The notes: a model not told the origin generated them from the letters alone. Numbered from the stretch's first letter, positions 51,345 through 61,811 are shown. The stretch is 64,000 nucleotides of DNA from Plazaster borealis (GCA_021014325.1 CM037462.1:6294318-6358317), one strand, 5' to 3'. Program-made: numbers and translations.

Positions 51345-53705
51345 ATGAAAGTTGATCAGGGCAACATCAAGTACATATTAACTCTGGATAATGCAAGTCA
51401 ACGCCGATACTGCGAGAAAATACAACGAATAAACAACGAATTAAAACCTGCCGACTGGTCTTCAAACATTGAACTTTTCGCAGCAGTGTCTTACCCAGAT
51501 ATTATTAATTACTTACTCTATGTTAAGAGTGCATACACTTTAGAGGAATTCAGAGCGTTTAAGTCCCTTGATGCATACAACCAGTTTTTATCTGGATGGG
51601 TGACGGACGTAAAGGTGCACATCGAGGGAAATCTGCACTTGCATACGGCAAAGGTAAAATTGTTAGTAAACAAACTTTGGGGTTGTATCTTTTTAAACTC
51701 TTGAGGCCGCCCTTGTGAATTGCAAAACATTATGATTTACATGATGATATAGGGACGTGCGGTGATACTAAATACCGGAAAACACCGTACAACCACTGCC
51801 GAAAACAAATTATTTTTGTTCAAAACGGAACTGGGGTTTTAACAAATATGACTTGTTTTCGGCAATGGTGGTACGGTAGTTGGCTGGCCTTCATCGGCAC
51901 TCTGCTCCCTTTATAATATTTAGTTTAGATTCCACTATGATCTGAGGCGGCGATTCTACCTCCATGATTCAACATTCAACAAATATGCACAGCAGGGCAC
52001 AGGCATGCGGGCTCTTGTTGATCTTTGTATGGATTTGGGTAATGACACTTATGGTTTACGTAGACCTATACTTTCATTGTTATTAATTTATGTTTGGGAT
52101 TTGTGTATTTATTTTATTCATTTGAATCAAGACAATTTTTTGCAATTTATTTTGTCATGAGTCAGTGCAACATTAATTAGACAACACCGGACATGATGGG
52201 TGGACAATAGATGTAGTCTTTGAATTTCATTCATTCTGATTCAAGAGCAAGCCTGGCATGCCTGGTGTTACTGAGTGTTAGGCTACACTGTACTGATTTA
52301 GCTGACACAAAGTGTAGGCTGAATACCTATCTTATTGTTTTTAAAATTTTTGATTGACATGATTGAATACAAAATAACTTACTACATTGTCATTGTACTC
52401 GTACTGATAGCTTTTATGTAGGTACATGATCAAGACGATGGTGCATGCAGATGAACTTTTTAAATTTTGTGACCCCCCCCCCTTTTCTTTCAGGTCCTGC
52501 ACTCTCAATCCCTCAGCGAGAAGCCTTTACAGCCATGGATTATCATACAAAAGGATGGAACAGTGGAAAGTGCTCATTGCAACTGTATGGCTGGCTTGGG
52601 TGAATCATGCACCCATGTTGCTGCAACCCTTTTTGCTTTGGACGCAGCTGTCAAGCATCGAAACACTAAAACAGTTACTGAGGACAAAGCTTACTGGCTG
52701 CCAGCAGCCTCCAAGAAGGCAAGCATAATTAAAATTACTCTTAATAATACTGGTATTGGTAATTGTTTCTGAGTAACTGCAATATGGATAGGATGAGGTA
52801 GTAATGAGCTCAGTCAGCATGATCAAAACTTACTTTTGGATAATGATAAACAAACACTCCTGACATTATGACAAAATATTAATCGTTTTATGGTATGCCA
52901 GTTTTAATCTTCAGTGGCAAGTAAGTTAGAGAAATTATTTATTAATGTCATACATGTATTTCATGTAGGTTCCATTTTCTGAGGTGAGATTCATGGATTT
53001 TCGGTCCGCAAAGAAGAGGAAATCTGATCTGGACCAAGGACACACTCATGATCTGCACACTGACAAGCTCGTACCTGGCAAAAAGGACTTGGGCAGCAAG
53101 CCTTCAGAAAAAGAAAAGGAAGAATTACTACAGCAAATATACCAAGCAGAACCACAGGCAGCAGTATTGACTGTAGCAAAGAAATACTGCAAAAACTTTG
53201 CACCAAAGTATACTGAACTTCCACCCCGAATGAGCAGTCTTCGGAGTACAATTTACAACACTCTCACATTCAGTGAACTCTTAACAAAATGTGAGGATGT
53301 TTTTCACAATCTTCCAAGTATAACTGCAACTATGGTGCAGAATGTAGAGCAGATAACCAGAAATCAATCTGAGTCCTCAGATTGGTTCACTCACCGGGCA
53401 GGGAGAGTCACAGCTTCAAAAATGAAGGCTGCCTGTTCAACTGACCCGGCAAATCCATCCGTGTCTTTAATCAAGGCCATCTGCTATCCCACAGAATCAA
53501 AGTTTTCAACTGCAGCAACACGTGTTTTAACACCCGTGCAACTTAACACAAAGGTATGCTATTGCCATAAGGAAGATGGAGGGCAGATGATCACATGTGG
53601 CAAAACTGAATGTAAAATAAAGTTTTTCATATGAAATGCCTAAAGTTGAGCAAATATCCGAAGCGCAAATGGCTCTGCCCAACATGCAAGAAACCACCCA
53701 ATTAA
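51345..53705 (+). pseudogene. SWIM / YqaJ-like / PHD-finger protein, decayed
   Basis: Exons 51345-51653, 52494-52718 and 52969-53634 (first stop), all joined in phase 0; the second intron has a GC donor (AAG|GCAAGC) and AG acceptor. Exon 1 encodes an N-terminal module with LDAYNQFLSGWVTDV. Exon 2 has a SWIM zinc finger CNCMAGLGESCTHVAATLFA (CxC...CxH). Exon 3 has a basic linker, a helical region and the YqaJ entry motif WFTHRAGRVTASKMKAAC. Right after KFSTAATR the frame switches to a PHD finger (CYCHKEDGGQMITCG...), so the catalytic core of the nuclease is absent. A one-base loss near 53,613 shifts the second half of the PHD finger (HMKCLKL...KWLCPTC) out of frame, ending at TAA 53,703-53,705. 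Such proteins are frequent in aquatic invertebrate genomes and look transposon-derived. This copy is probably non-functional. Confidence 0.82.
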
Positions 53706-53925
53706 GGTTCAAACCTAATTGCATTGACCAGTCGCAATAAATGAAACTGTGAATCAACAAATCTGTAACCTGTGTGAAATTTGTTTTATTTCATATAAAT
53801 AACTGCATTAACCAATCACATCTGCAACTGTGTGTCAAAAATATCAACAAGCCGTCAGTATGGAATTCCATAGCTGCCATTTCAAATAGCAGTAATAGAA
53901 TTTCATTCATTAGTGTAGTCACCAT

Positions 53926-54264
53926 TAAAGGCACTGGACACTATTGGTAATTACTCAAAATAATTGTTAGCATAAACACTTACTTGGTAACGAGCAATGG
54001 AGAGCTGTTGATAGTATAAAACATTGTGAGAAACGGCTCCCTCTGAAGTAACGTAGTTTTTGAGAAAGAGGTAATTTCTCACTCAAATAATAAAAGACTT
54101 CAGCTGAAGCCTTTTATTATGCATCTGAAAGCACACAAAGTAATGCAACAAGGGTTTTTTTGTTCATGATTCTCTTGCAAATTCGATGACCAATGCATAT
54201 GTTGGGATACACAAAGTGAGAATACTGGTCTTTGACAATTACCAAACGTGTCCAGTGCCTTTAA
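53926..54264. mobile_element. TTAA-flanked MITE, terminus AGGCACTGG (copy B)
   Basis: TTAA-AGGCACTGGACAC at the left, GTGTCCAGTGCCT-TTAA at the right. The interior matches copy A, with a palindromic AAAGACTTCAGCTGAAGCCTTT centre. It is nested inside the 5.85-kb element, so it is younger. Confidence 0.93.
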
Positions 54265-54595
54265 CATGTTTAAGATGTCTGTTTTCAGCTTCTTCTTATG
54301 TGTGTGAGGGGGGGGGTGTTAATTTCACTGGCTAATCACTTCATACAATCTTATTTTACTAGACTATGGACTTGGTAGCAAATTAAAGAGGATTTAGCAC
54401 AAATTCATAATATGAGCTCAAAACCCCAAACTGAAAAAAGTAGCAAAGTCTCATTCCGAAGGTTCTGGTCACAGAAGTAAAATTACAAGAAGTCTCCGCT
54501 TTATCCACTAAGCTAAAGTAGTAAGTAGCCCAGACCGATTTCCTACTCTGGCCTGATAGAACTTTAGAATCGAAGGACAGTTCTTTTCAAAATTA

Positions 54596-54832
54596 AAAAT
54601 TGTCAAAGACCCGGTCCTCACTTGGTGTATCCCAACCTATAATAACAAACCTGTGAAAATTTGGGCTCAATTGGTCATCGAAGTTGCAAGAAAATAATAA
54701 AAGAATAAACACCCTTGTTGCATATAGAATTGTGTTGTTTGTTTTGGGGTTTTTGGTGGGTTTTTTTTTGGGGGGGGGGGTGAACAAATTACCTCTTTCT
54801 CTAAAACTACATTACTTCAAAGGGGGTCGTTT
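54596..54832 (-). mobile_element. TTAA-type MITE, truncated (copy C)
   Basis: In inverted orientation it carries TTGTCAAAGACC...TCACTTGGTGTATCCCAAC and CAAATTGGTCATCGAAGTTG-like landmarks of copies A and B, but both termini are missing. It lies 18 bp downstream of the THAP gene stop and contains T and G runs. Confidence 0.8.
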
Positions 54833-54849
54833 CTTACCAGTATAAAATT

Positions 54850-56839
54850 TTACTTTATCATCATTTTCAAAAATGTTTCATCAATTTTGTGATGTGTTTC
54901 TTTTTCGCGATATTCATACAGCTCCTGTCGTAGTTGAAGCATGTCATCTTCACTTTGACTCATAGCATGCATTGTTATGTCTGTGTTGAGAGTTTGATAG
55001 GCCATACCTGCTGTCTCGGGCAAGTTAACTTTTTCCACCACTTCACTAGAATCATGACTGTCTTCCATAACTGTATTAAATGAGAAATAAGTACAGTAAA
55101 GGGTATCAATTCAGAGGCATAAATCCATGTTGAAAAGAGGAGGGGGGTGTTAATTCTGAAGTTTTTGTATAAATTGCCAGTGTGAAAAAACACACGCTTA
55201 TCATTTATTTTTATTTGTCTAGACAGACCCAGTATGGTAATAGTGCATGTTATTTTGAGACAAGATATTTCCATTTTTGCCTGTTTACTTTAAATGAACA
55301 GGGGGGGGGGGGTGATCCTATTGAGGGGGTATATTAATACATTTAAATGTACATCCCTTGTAATTGATGCCTGTTTCTTTGTTGTCTATTTGTCATACAA
55401 TTGTGCAGAATTTGTGGTTTGTTTTGGGACTGGAATGGCAGTTCAAACTCAAGTATCATCTCTAAAGACTTTCAAAAAAGTCAATGTTATCTTGGCAGCT
55501 ATAGGCCTAAGTGTGCGTACATATCCGTAACAAACATGCCAAAAATTAGGGCAGTGTTAAGCTTTATTGTTTCTATAAGATAGTGATGTCTATAAATTAT
55601 GTTCCCTTTTTTTCTTTTAAATTTAATTTTAAACTTCCTCTTAAAGGTCAGAAACCAGAGGGTTAGGTTAACTGCAAGAAAATTGCTACATTATGTTACC
55701 TTCAAATTCTTGTTGTTTATCATCTATTGACACTGTGGATGATGTTTTCACTGTGACCGGTCTTTTCGAGCGACTTCTTCTGTGTCGTCGAGATGCTCTT
55801 TTCAAAGACCATTTCAATGTTTCCTCATTAAATGTGCAAGTCTCCAAGTTACATTTTGGACTCCAGTCTGGGTTTGTTGTGTCATACAGTGCTGCTGGTT
55901 TTCCTACAAAGCAAAACACACATCAAAAGAAATGTACAATTTGTCTACAGTACATCACTAGTAGTAGTAGGAGTACAATGTATTGCCATGTGCATGGGCA
56001 TGATGATGGGGCTATCTACCCCAAATCCTACTCCTAGGGCGTTTACGAAACGGAGGCTCAGGCTTAGGCTTCATGCCAGCTAGGCCCTCAGTTGTTTTGA
56101 CTATACGCGTGCTATGCTCAGGGATTCAGACGAGAGAACGGAGCCTGAAGCCTAAGCCTGAGCCTTCGTTTCGTAACGCCCTAGTCCTAAAACTATGAAC
56201 CTGTTAACAACGAGTCATTGATGATTGCGTCATAGTTCTAGTAATGTCATGCATATAAAACAGGCCTACTTCTTTTCACATGAGATTTTTCAGACTCTGT
56301 CCATCACTCTCACAAGCGTTTTTGTTAATGTTTAGGCAACAAAATTAAAATATACTAATTAGCCAATAATATTGACAAGTTTGACACTATTGTTACGTCT
56401 TAGAAGAGTAGAAAAAAGAAGTCGTAGTTAATCATCATCTGAATTTCAGAGGATTGTAATTCACTTTCACTTCACTCTTCAGCTTAAAAATTAATGGCCA
56501 TAAACAAAACAGTCAGACATGGTCAGACCTCAGACCATGAAGCTATCACTAATCAGACAATCATAATTTTCTCACCATTGGCTTTATTTTCTCTCAATTA
56601 ATTTCTCAACTTCATGACTTACCACTAATGAAGTGATCACTACAAACACGAACGTTGACCAAACTGGACTCTGTAATGTCTGTTCGTCCAATGTTTTTAA
56701 GCCATGCAGCCCTCCGATGTTTCGACAGTTCTTCAGATTGTTTGCCTTGGTGCAAAATAATCGACGGTAGCCGAAAAAAAGATATGCCACGGTCTCGTGG
56801 CTTACGATGTTTACACGATTTAACTGAACACTGGGCCAT
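54850..56839 (-). CDS. THAP-domain protein, three exons, 213 residues
   Basis: Exons 56839-56623, 55903-55700 and 55070-54850; introns are GT-AG with phase 1 at both junctions and the total is 642 nt including the stop. Residues 1 to about 80 form a THAP zinc finger: MAQCSVKSCKHRKPRDRG (CxxxxC), FFRLPS, the invariant W in RRAAWLKNIGR, and RVCSDHFISGKPAALYD giving the C..H pair and the terminal (A)LxD-like end. The middle is basic (RRHRRSRSKRP, a likely nuclear signal), and the C-terminus is an acidic helical segment (MLQLRQELYEYREKETHH), probably a coiled coil for dimerisation. The start ATG is near the right terminus of the enclosing element, and all splice sites and the stop are intact. It may be the element's DNA-binding partner protein; a domesticated host role cannot be excluded. 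Confidence 0.88.
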
Positions 56840-56991
56840 ATCTGCTTCCGTTTTTATAACAATAAAAATAACTCAGGCCTGGCGGTTGGTGTCGCTGTTT
56901 ATTGTTTACGTTACTCTAGCCAGCTGATTTAGTACTCAACATGGCGGCGGGTGTCAAAGTCTGACGGTGTGACGTCACGTGAAACCTCTCT

Positions 56992-58017
56992 ATAGCAACC
57001 AAAAGAGACATCAAGTATTATTAAAATCATTCGGTATGTGAAAATGATGATGTCCGCCATACCTACAAACACCAGGGTGACCCGCCAATGGGAATCAATT
57101 ACAAAGGCTCTTCAGAACCATCTACAAAAACGACTCTTTTCAGAGCCACAGTTTTTTCAAAAAATAGATCCTTTGCATAGTCTGTTTTCAGTTTATTTTT
57201 TAATGAGTTAAGAATAAATAAAGAAGTAAATTAAATCAATCATTTCGACAAAAAAACAATTAAAAAATATAAAGATAATTTTTTTATCTGATAAATATTT
57301 AAATTACTGCAAAAAGAAAACTTTAAATTTTGTGTGAACAATCGATGAACCAATGACGAAGGAAATTTGATGGACAAAGTCAACGGTTGGTACAACCATG
57401 TTACAACTTAACTTGGGTATGAGTTGACCTCGGTACAAGTTGACTTGGGTATGAGTTGTCTTGGGAACAAAATAACCCGTGATCACGTAAGCGGTGGAAA
57501 GTTTGTCTGACATCCAGGTATTTTGAGCAATAAGTGATATCACTAGTGCGGAGTGTTATTAGGGAACAATTTTTTCACTCCTGGTTGCTCCATTTCCAAA
57601 CATTTCCCGCTTCTCATGTCATTTTCCTAGGTCCATTGTTCAGTTTATTTTTAAAAGGTAAAACACTTTAACGAATTTTTCGTGAGAAAAACAACCTTGT
57701 AAAACAATATCCTTTTTTATTGGTCTTTTCTTGGACTCTAAATTAAATTTTGAGAGAAAAAAGAAATCTTGTCAACTAAAAAATACCTTATATCAATTAA
57801 ATAATATTGGATATTCTGCCAAAATATCAATAATTTAAATCACTGCAAAAACCGTTTAGAATATTTGGTTTTTTCTCCATCCCATCTTTTTCGTTTAATT
57901 GTCTTTTCTTGGACTTGATTTGAATTCCTACAACAAAAGAAGAACTAAAGAAAGGAACAGATAATTAATATGTTTACACAAACAATGAACTCTAAGTTAA
58001 CCATCAATATGAGTCAT
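56992..58017. other. Non-coding stretch with degenerate 16-bp repeat units
   Basis: No gene recognised. At 57,405-57,475 four or five degenerate units (AACTTGGGTATGAGTTGAC, CTCGGTACAAGTTGACTTGG) foreshadow the dense array that begins at 58,018. The rest is AT-rich. Confidence 0.5.
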
Positions 58018-58960
58018 CTTTGGTACAAGTTGACCCGGGTACAAGTTGACCCGGGTACAAGTTGACCCGGGTACAAGTTGACCCGGGTACAAGTTGACCC
58101 GGGTGCAAGTTGACTCAGGTACAAGTTGACCCGGGTACAAGTTGACCCGGGTACAAGTTGACTATGGCACAAGTTGACTCTGGGTACAAGTTGACTCGGG
58201 TACAAGTTGACCCGGGTACAAGTTGACCCGGGTACAAGTTGACCCGGGTACAAGTTGACCCGGGTACAAGTTGACCCGGGTACAAGTTGACCCGGGTACA
58301 AGTTGACCCGGGTACAAGTTGACCCGGGTACAAGTTGACCCGGGTACAAGTTGACCCGGGTGCAAGTTGACCCAGGTACAAGTTGACCCGGGTACAAGTT
58401 GACCCGGGTACAAGTTGACCCGGGTACAAGTTGACCCGGGTGCAAGTTGACTCAGGTACAAGTTGACCCGGGTGCAAGTTGACCCGGGTACAAGTTGACT
58501 ATGGCACAAGTTGACTCTGGGTACAAGTTGACTCGGGTACAAGTTGACTCGGGTACAAGTTGACCCGGGTACAAGTTGACTCAGGTACAAGTTGACCCGG
58601 GTACAAGATGACTCAGGTACAAGTTGACTCGGGTACAAGTTGACTCGGGTACAAGTTGACCCGGGTACAAGTTGACTCAGGTACAAGTTGACCCGGGTAC
58701 AAGTTGACCCGGGTACAAGTTGACTCAGGTACAAGTTGACTCTGGGTACAAGTTGACTCGGGTACAAGTTGACTCGGGTACAAGTTGACTCGGGCTATTT
58801 ATTAACTACAAAGACTAAACAACAAATTGTTCAACCACTGAGTTACATGTATAACGTTATAAGTTAACAAGTTGACTATGGCACAAGTTGACTCTGGGTA
58901 CAAGTTGACTCGGGTACAAGTTGACTCGGGTGCAAGTTGACTCTGGGCACAAGTTGACTT
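58018..58960. repeat. 16-bp minisatellite (GACCCGGGTACAAGTT)
   Basis: About 48 contiguous units of GACCCGGGTACAAGTT run from 58,018 to 58,795, and six more at 58,868-58,960 after a 70-bp spacer. Variants replace CCCGGG by CTCGGG, CTCAGG or CCCAGG, or insert TATGGCAC. The three minus frames are open throughout and give spurious ORFs of a VNLYPGQLVPGSTCTR type. Confidence 0.95.
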
Positions 58961-59420
58961 TAGGTTTGGTTCCATTTTCATGGGAAAGATTTGTCTTGGT
59001 AATACCATTCTTTATAGCTGTCTTTTCCTGAAACTCTTTTAAACACAGAGTAAGAGTTTTCCTGCAGTATACATGTGTAAATTACTTTGATCAAAGTTTG
59101 CACGATAACTAACAAAATGGGAATTTACATGTGTATTGCTGCAGCTACCTGTACACATGACCAGCAAAAAGCTCAATTTTTGGTGATGAAATGATGAGAC
59201 ATTTCTCAATAACTGTGTAATCATGTGTTGCATCGAAGTCCATTTGCAAAAGAATCAAATGCATAATACCAATGGGGTGTGGTACCAAAAGCAATGTCCA
59301 TAGTGGCTATGTAACGGAAGGTGTATACATGTAACACATGAAAAGTGTGGAAATTAGTTTTTAATTGAATTTTTATGTACTGTTTGATTTTCTGCAGAAT
59401 CTGTGCACTCTAGAAACACA

Positions 59421-61811
59421 ATGGGAATCTACAGCAAACATTCCATGTTACCATTCCTACAGTGGATTATGACTGTCTGTTTATTGATTGAGTTATCAAC
59501 CTCAGTACAAGTCACTGTCAGACCATCTAGAAACAATGTCCTGCTAGGAGGACAGGCTGAGTTTCTTTGCTCATATCAACCTGATGTTCCTTACTGTGAT
59601 GATACATTTGTTTTCTGGGGAAGGAGAGGAGGAGATACACTAGCTAATATGACCTATGTCATAAACCAAGCTAAGTATGATGTCATATGGAGGTTTGAAA
59701 ACATTGGTGACCAACAAGTCTGTAAATACACACTAATAATCAAAGATGTTACTGAGGCTGATCGAGGGCACTATTCATGTACTTTTGTCCGACCACAAAC
59801 AGATAGATTCTTCATCGCTGAAGCAACAGGCAAGCTACAACTAGTATTTCCACCACTTGACATATACCCAATATGTAAGACATCAGCTATTGCTGGGGTC
59901 TCATTAACCAAAGCTATGACACTTGTATGTGAATCTCAACCTGGTACACCTCAAGTATCATTGACATGGTCTAATGGTGGTAAAGCTTTACCATCTGAGC
60001 TCCACAAGATCGGTAATGACCTACTGCAGCTAAAGACTATAATGTCAGAAACACAACAACTGAGTGAACCATTGATCACTTGTGTTATGGAACTACCTGA
60101 TCCTATCCAGGAAATCAGACAATGCACAGTGAACACTTCGACAATGGTCAAGATTATGCCTGAGACTGTAACACAAAACTCTTCACAAGTTGTAACATTT
60201 GTGTGTCAGGTGACAACAAGTATCCCTTATGAAATATTTTGGTATTTCCAGAATCAGTTAATTGAAGCTAATGATCCATATGATCAATTCATAGTAGAGA
60301 ATAAGGCAAAAGCACTTCATATCAAGGACTTAACCCATGACAATAATAATGCCGTAGTCACATGCGTAGTTGCAACAATGTTTGGTAATTCATCTGGGAT
60401 AGCTTCCTTAAGTGTAGCACCAAAGAGTCCAAATAACAAGACATTTCTCGGAGAAACAGGAAACATGGGTCTAATCATAGGTTTAATTCTTGTGGGTTTG
60501 TTATTAATTGTTGTTATTAATATTATAATTTGTCTGAAATGCAAGAGAACTTTTCAGCCAAGTAACACAAAAGAAACAAGTAGTCCAAGTAAAACAGAGT
60601 ACACCATGGTACCACTATCACCAAATCAAGCAGCTACATCTAACCATGACAATACTGTGACTGTTTCAGAAACAAAACCAAAAGTAGAAAGACAATATCT
60701 TGACATGAACACCCATCTTAAGAAACCTGTTACCAATGACACTCATTATGCTCCAATGAAATCCACAAACAGGAATTCTGGTGATGAGTATACAAATATG
60801 AAATCCAGAAATGCAGAAGGTGATGTTCATGGGAGTGAGTACATGATGAGCTCTAAATCTGATGATTCTAATACCTACATGTACAGCTCAACTGATTCAC
60901 TAACTAAACTAGGTAAAGCAACCACTAACACAAAATCTGTCACTGCATCCAAACCAATCAAGCCTCAACAAGATGTGGGTAATATGAGCAAAACAAATCA
61001 AAGCAGACCAGAACAAAAGAAACAACAGGCAGAGGACACAGTCACTCCAGCAGCGCTCAGTGATAATGACTCAAATGATTATGAAATCCTTTCCAAAAAC
61101 GTTCGACAAACTCCTAGCAGAGGAAAACTCCTTAAAATGAGTTCAGAGACAGGAGCCACAGGAATCAACATCGACAGTTATAACTCATCTCCTAGTCCTA
61201 GACTCTTAAAACATATTTCAGCTCCACATCTGATGTCAGACCAACCTGAATATGCAGTTCCTACAGACATACTTGTCCATGAGACAGTCCAGGAGAACTC
61301 CAGTACTAAACCCTCACTAGCCCCTGTTTATGACCTTCCCAATGACCTCCAACAGAAGACAAATATCATTCACAAGAAGATCAACACTTTTGAAAAATCT
61401 ACAGAGAAATCTCCATCTGCACAGCTCAGATCAGCCTTGAGACCACCCGTCCTCCATAAGAAACCTAAACGCCATTCAGATCCAAATAGTTCTGATGGAG
61501 ACTCAAGTCCAAAAAAGTCTGCATCTAATCGAGCATCCATGCCACAAGAGACTAACCAATACCTTACACCAAGCATATCACAACAAAGCTTGGACAAACT
61601 TGCAACAACACCGCCAGCAATAAGTGAAAACAAGTCACCAATACTAAAGAAAGTCATAATGCCTTTCAAAGTCAAGAATAACAATAAGGACATGTACCAG
61701 TCCCTACATAAAGACAGCATGGATAATAACAGTCCTGATTATCAAGTCTTGATAGGCAAAGTAGATGATTCTCAACTATATGAAAATGTTGCAACTGGAC
61801 CAATAGTCTAA
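59421..61811 (+). CDS. Three-Ig-domain type I receptor with SH2-motif-rich, ITAM-bearing tail
   Basis: 796 residues in one coding exon. An acceptor (TTTTCTGCAG) at 59,398 indicates a non-coding upstream exon; the first ATG after it is taken as start. Residues 1-29: signal peptide (LPFLQWIMTVCLLIELSTS). Ig 1 about 30-143 (C50, C120 in DRGHYSC, V-set-like), Ig 2 about 145-238 (C170, W183, C221), Ig 3 about 242-334 (C262, W274, C315). Transmembrane about 349-371, followed by CLKCKR. The 425-residue tail is Ser/Thr/Asn/Lys-rich with YxxM at Y426, Y443, Y457 (PI3K-type), YxN at Y457 and Y787 (Grb2-type), YxxP at Y611, Y637, Y714 (Crk/Nck-type) and YxxL at Y554, Y759, Y774. Y759 and Y774 have ITAM spacing (YxxL-x11-YxxL). 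Probably a phosphotyrosine-signalling surface receptor, plausibly of immune or adhesion cells; no named orthologue is recognised. Lack of introns between the Ig domains is unusual. Confidence 0.88.
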   Translation: MGIYSKHSMLPFLQWIMTVCLLIELSTSVQVTVRPSRNNVLLGGQAEFLCSYQPDVPYCDDTFVFWGRRGGDTLANMTYVINQAKYDVIWRFENIGDQQVCKYTLIIKDVTEADRGHYSCTFVRPQTDRFFIAEATGKLQLVFPPLDIYPICKTSAIAGVSLTKAMTLVCESQPGTPQVSLTWSNGGKALPSELHKIGNDLLQLKTIMSETQQLSEPLITCVMELPDPIQEIRQCTVNTSTMVKIMPETVTQNSSQVVTFVCQVTTSIPYEIFWYFQNQLIEANDPYDQFIVENKAKALHIKDLTHDNNNAVVTCVVATMFGNSSGIASLSVAPKSPNNKTFLGETGNMGLIIGLILVGLLLIVVINIIICLKCKRTFQPSNTKETSSPSKTEYTMVPLSPNQAATSNHDNTVTVSETKPKVERQYLDMNTHLKKPVTNDTHYAPMKSTNRNSGDEYTNMKSRNAEGDVHGSEYMMSSKSDDSNTYMYSSTDSLTKLGKATTNTKSVTASKPIKPQQDVGNMSKTNQSRPEQKKQQAEDTVTPAALSDNDSNDYEILSKNVRQTPSRGKLLKMSSETGATGINIDSYNSSPSPRLLKHISAPHLMSDQPEYAVPTDILVHETVQENSSTKPSLAPVYDLPNDLQQKTNIIHKKINTFEKSTEKSPSAQLRSALRPPVLHKKPKRHSDPNSSDGDSSPKKSASNRASMPQETNQYLTPSISQQSLDKLATTPPAISENKSPILKKVIMPFKVKNNNKDMYQSLHKDSMDNNSPDYQVLIGKVDDSQLYENVATGPIV

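Larger units (their letters stand above)
51147..56991. mobile_element. 5.85-kb terminal-inverted-repeat element with two genes
   Basis: Left end AGAGAGGTTGCGTGAC; right-end complement AGAGAGGTTTCACGTGAC. Both ends then diverge but share GCCATGTTGAGTACTA about 50-65 bp inside, an imperfect terminal repeat of roughly 65 bp. Flanks offer TA (or AT) on each side. Inside are a plus-strand SWIM/YqaJ-like/PHD gene and a minus-strand THAP gene, their 3' ends facing each other, plus two TTAA-type MITEs (53,926 and 54,596). The ends resemble those of the 599-bp MITEs at 37 kb in the first nine bases. I interpret it as a DNA transposon of a family I cannot place. Confidence 0.75.

Noticed and set aside
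58014..58767. Minus-strand frames of up to 201 codons with a VNLYPGQLVPGSTCTR-like repeat
   Set aside because: The 16-bp repeat has no stop in any minus frame; there is no non-repeat coding context.
59403..59420. Upstream GTG start for the Ig receptor
   Set aside because: Eukaryotic initiation at GTG is unlikely; the ATG at 59,421 directly precedes a good signal peptide.
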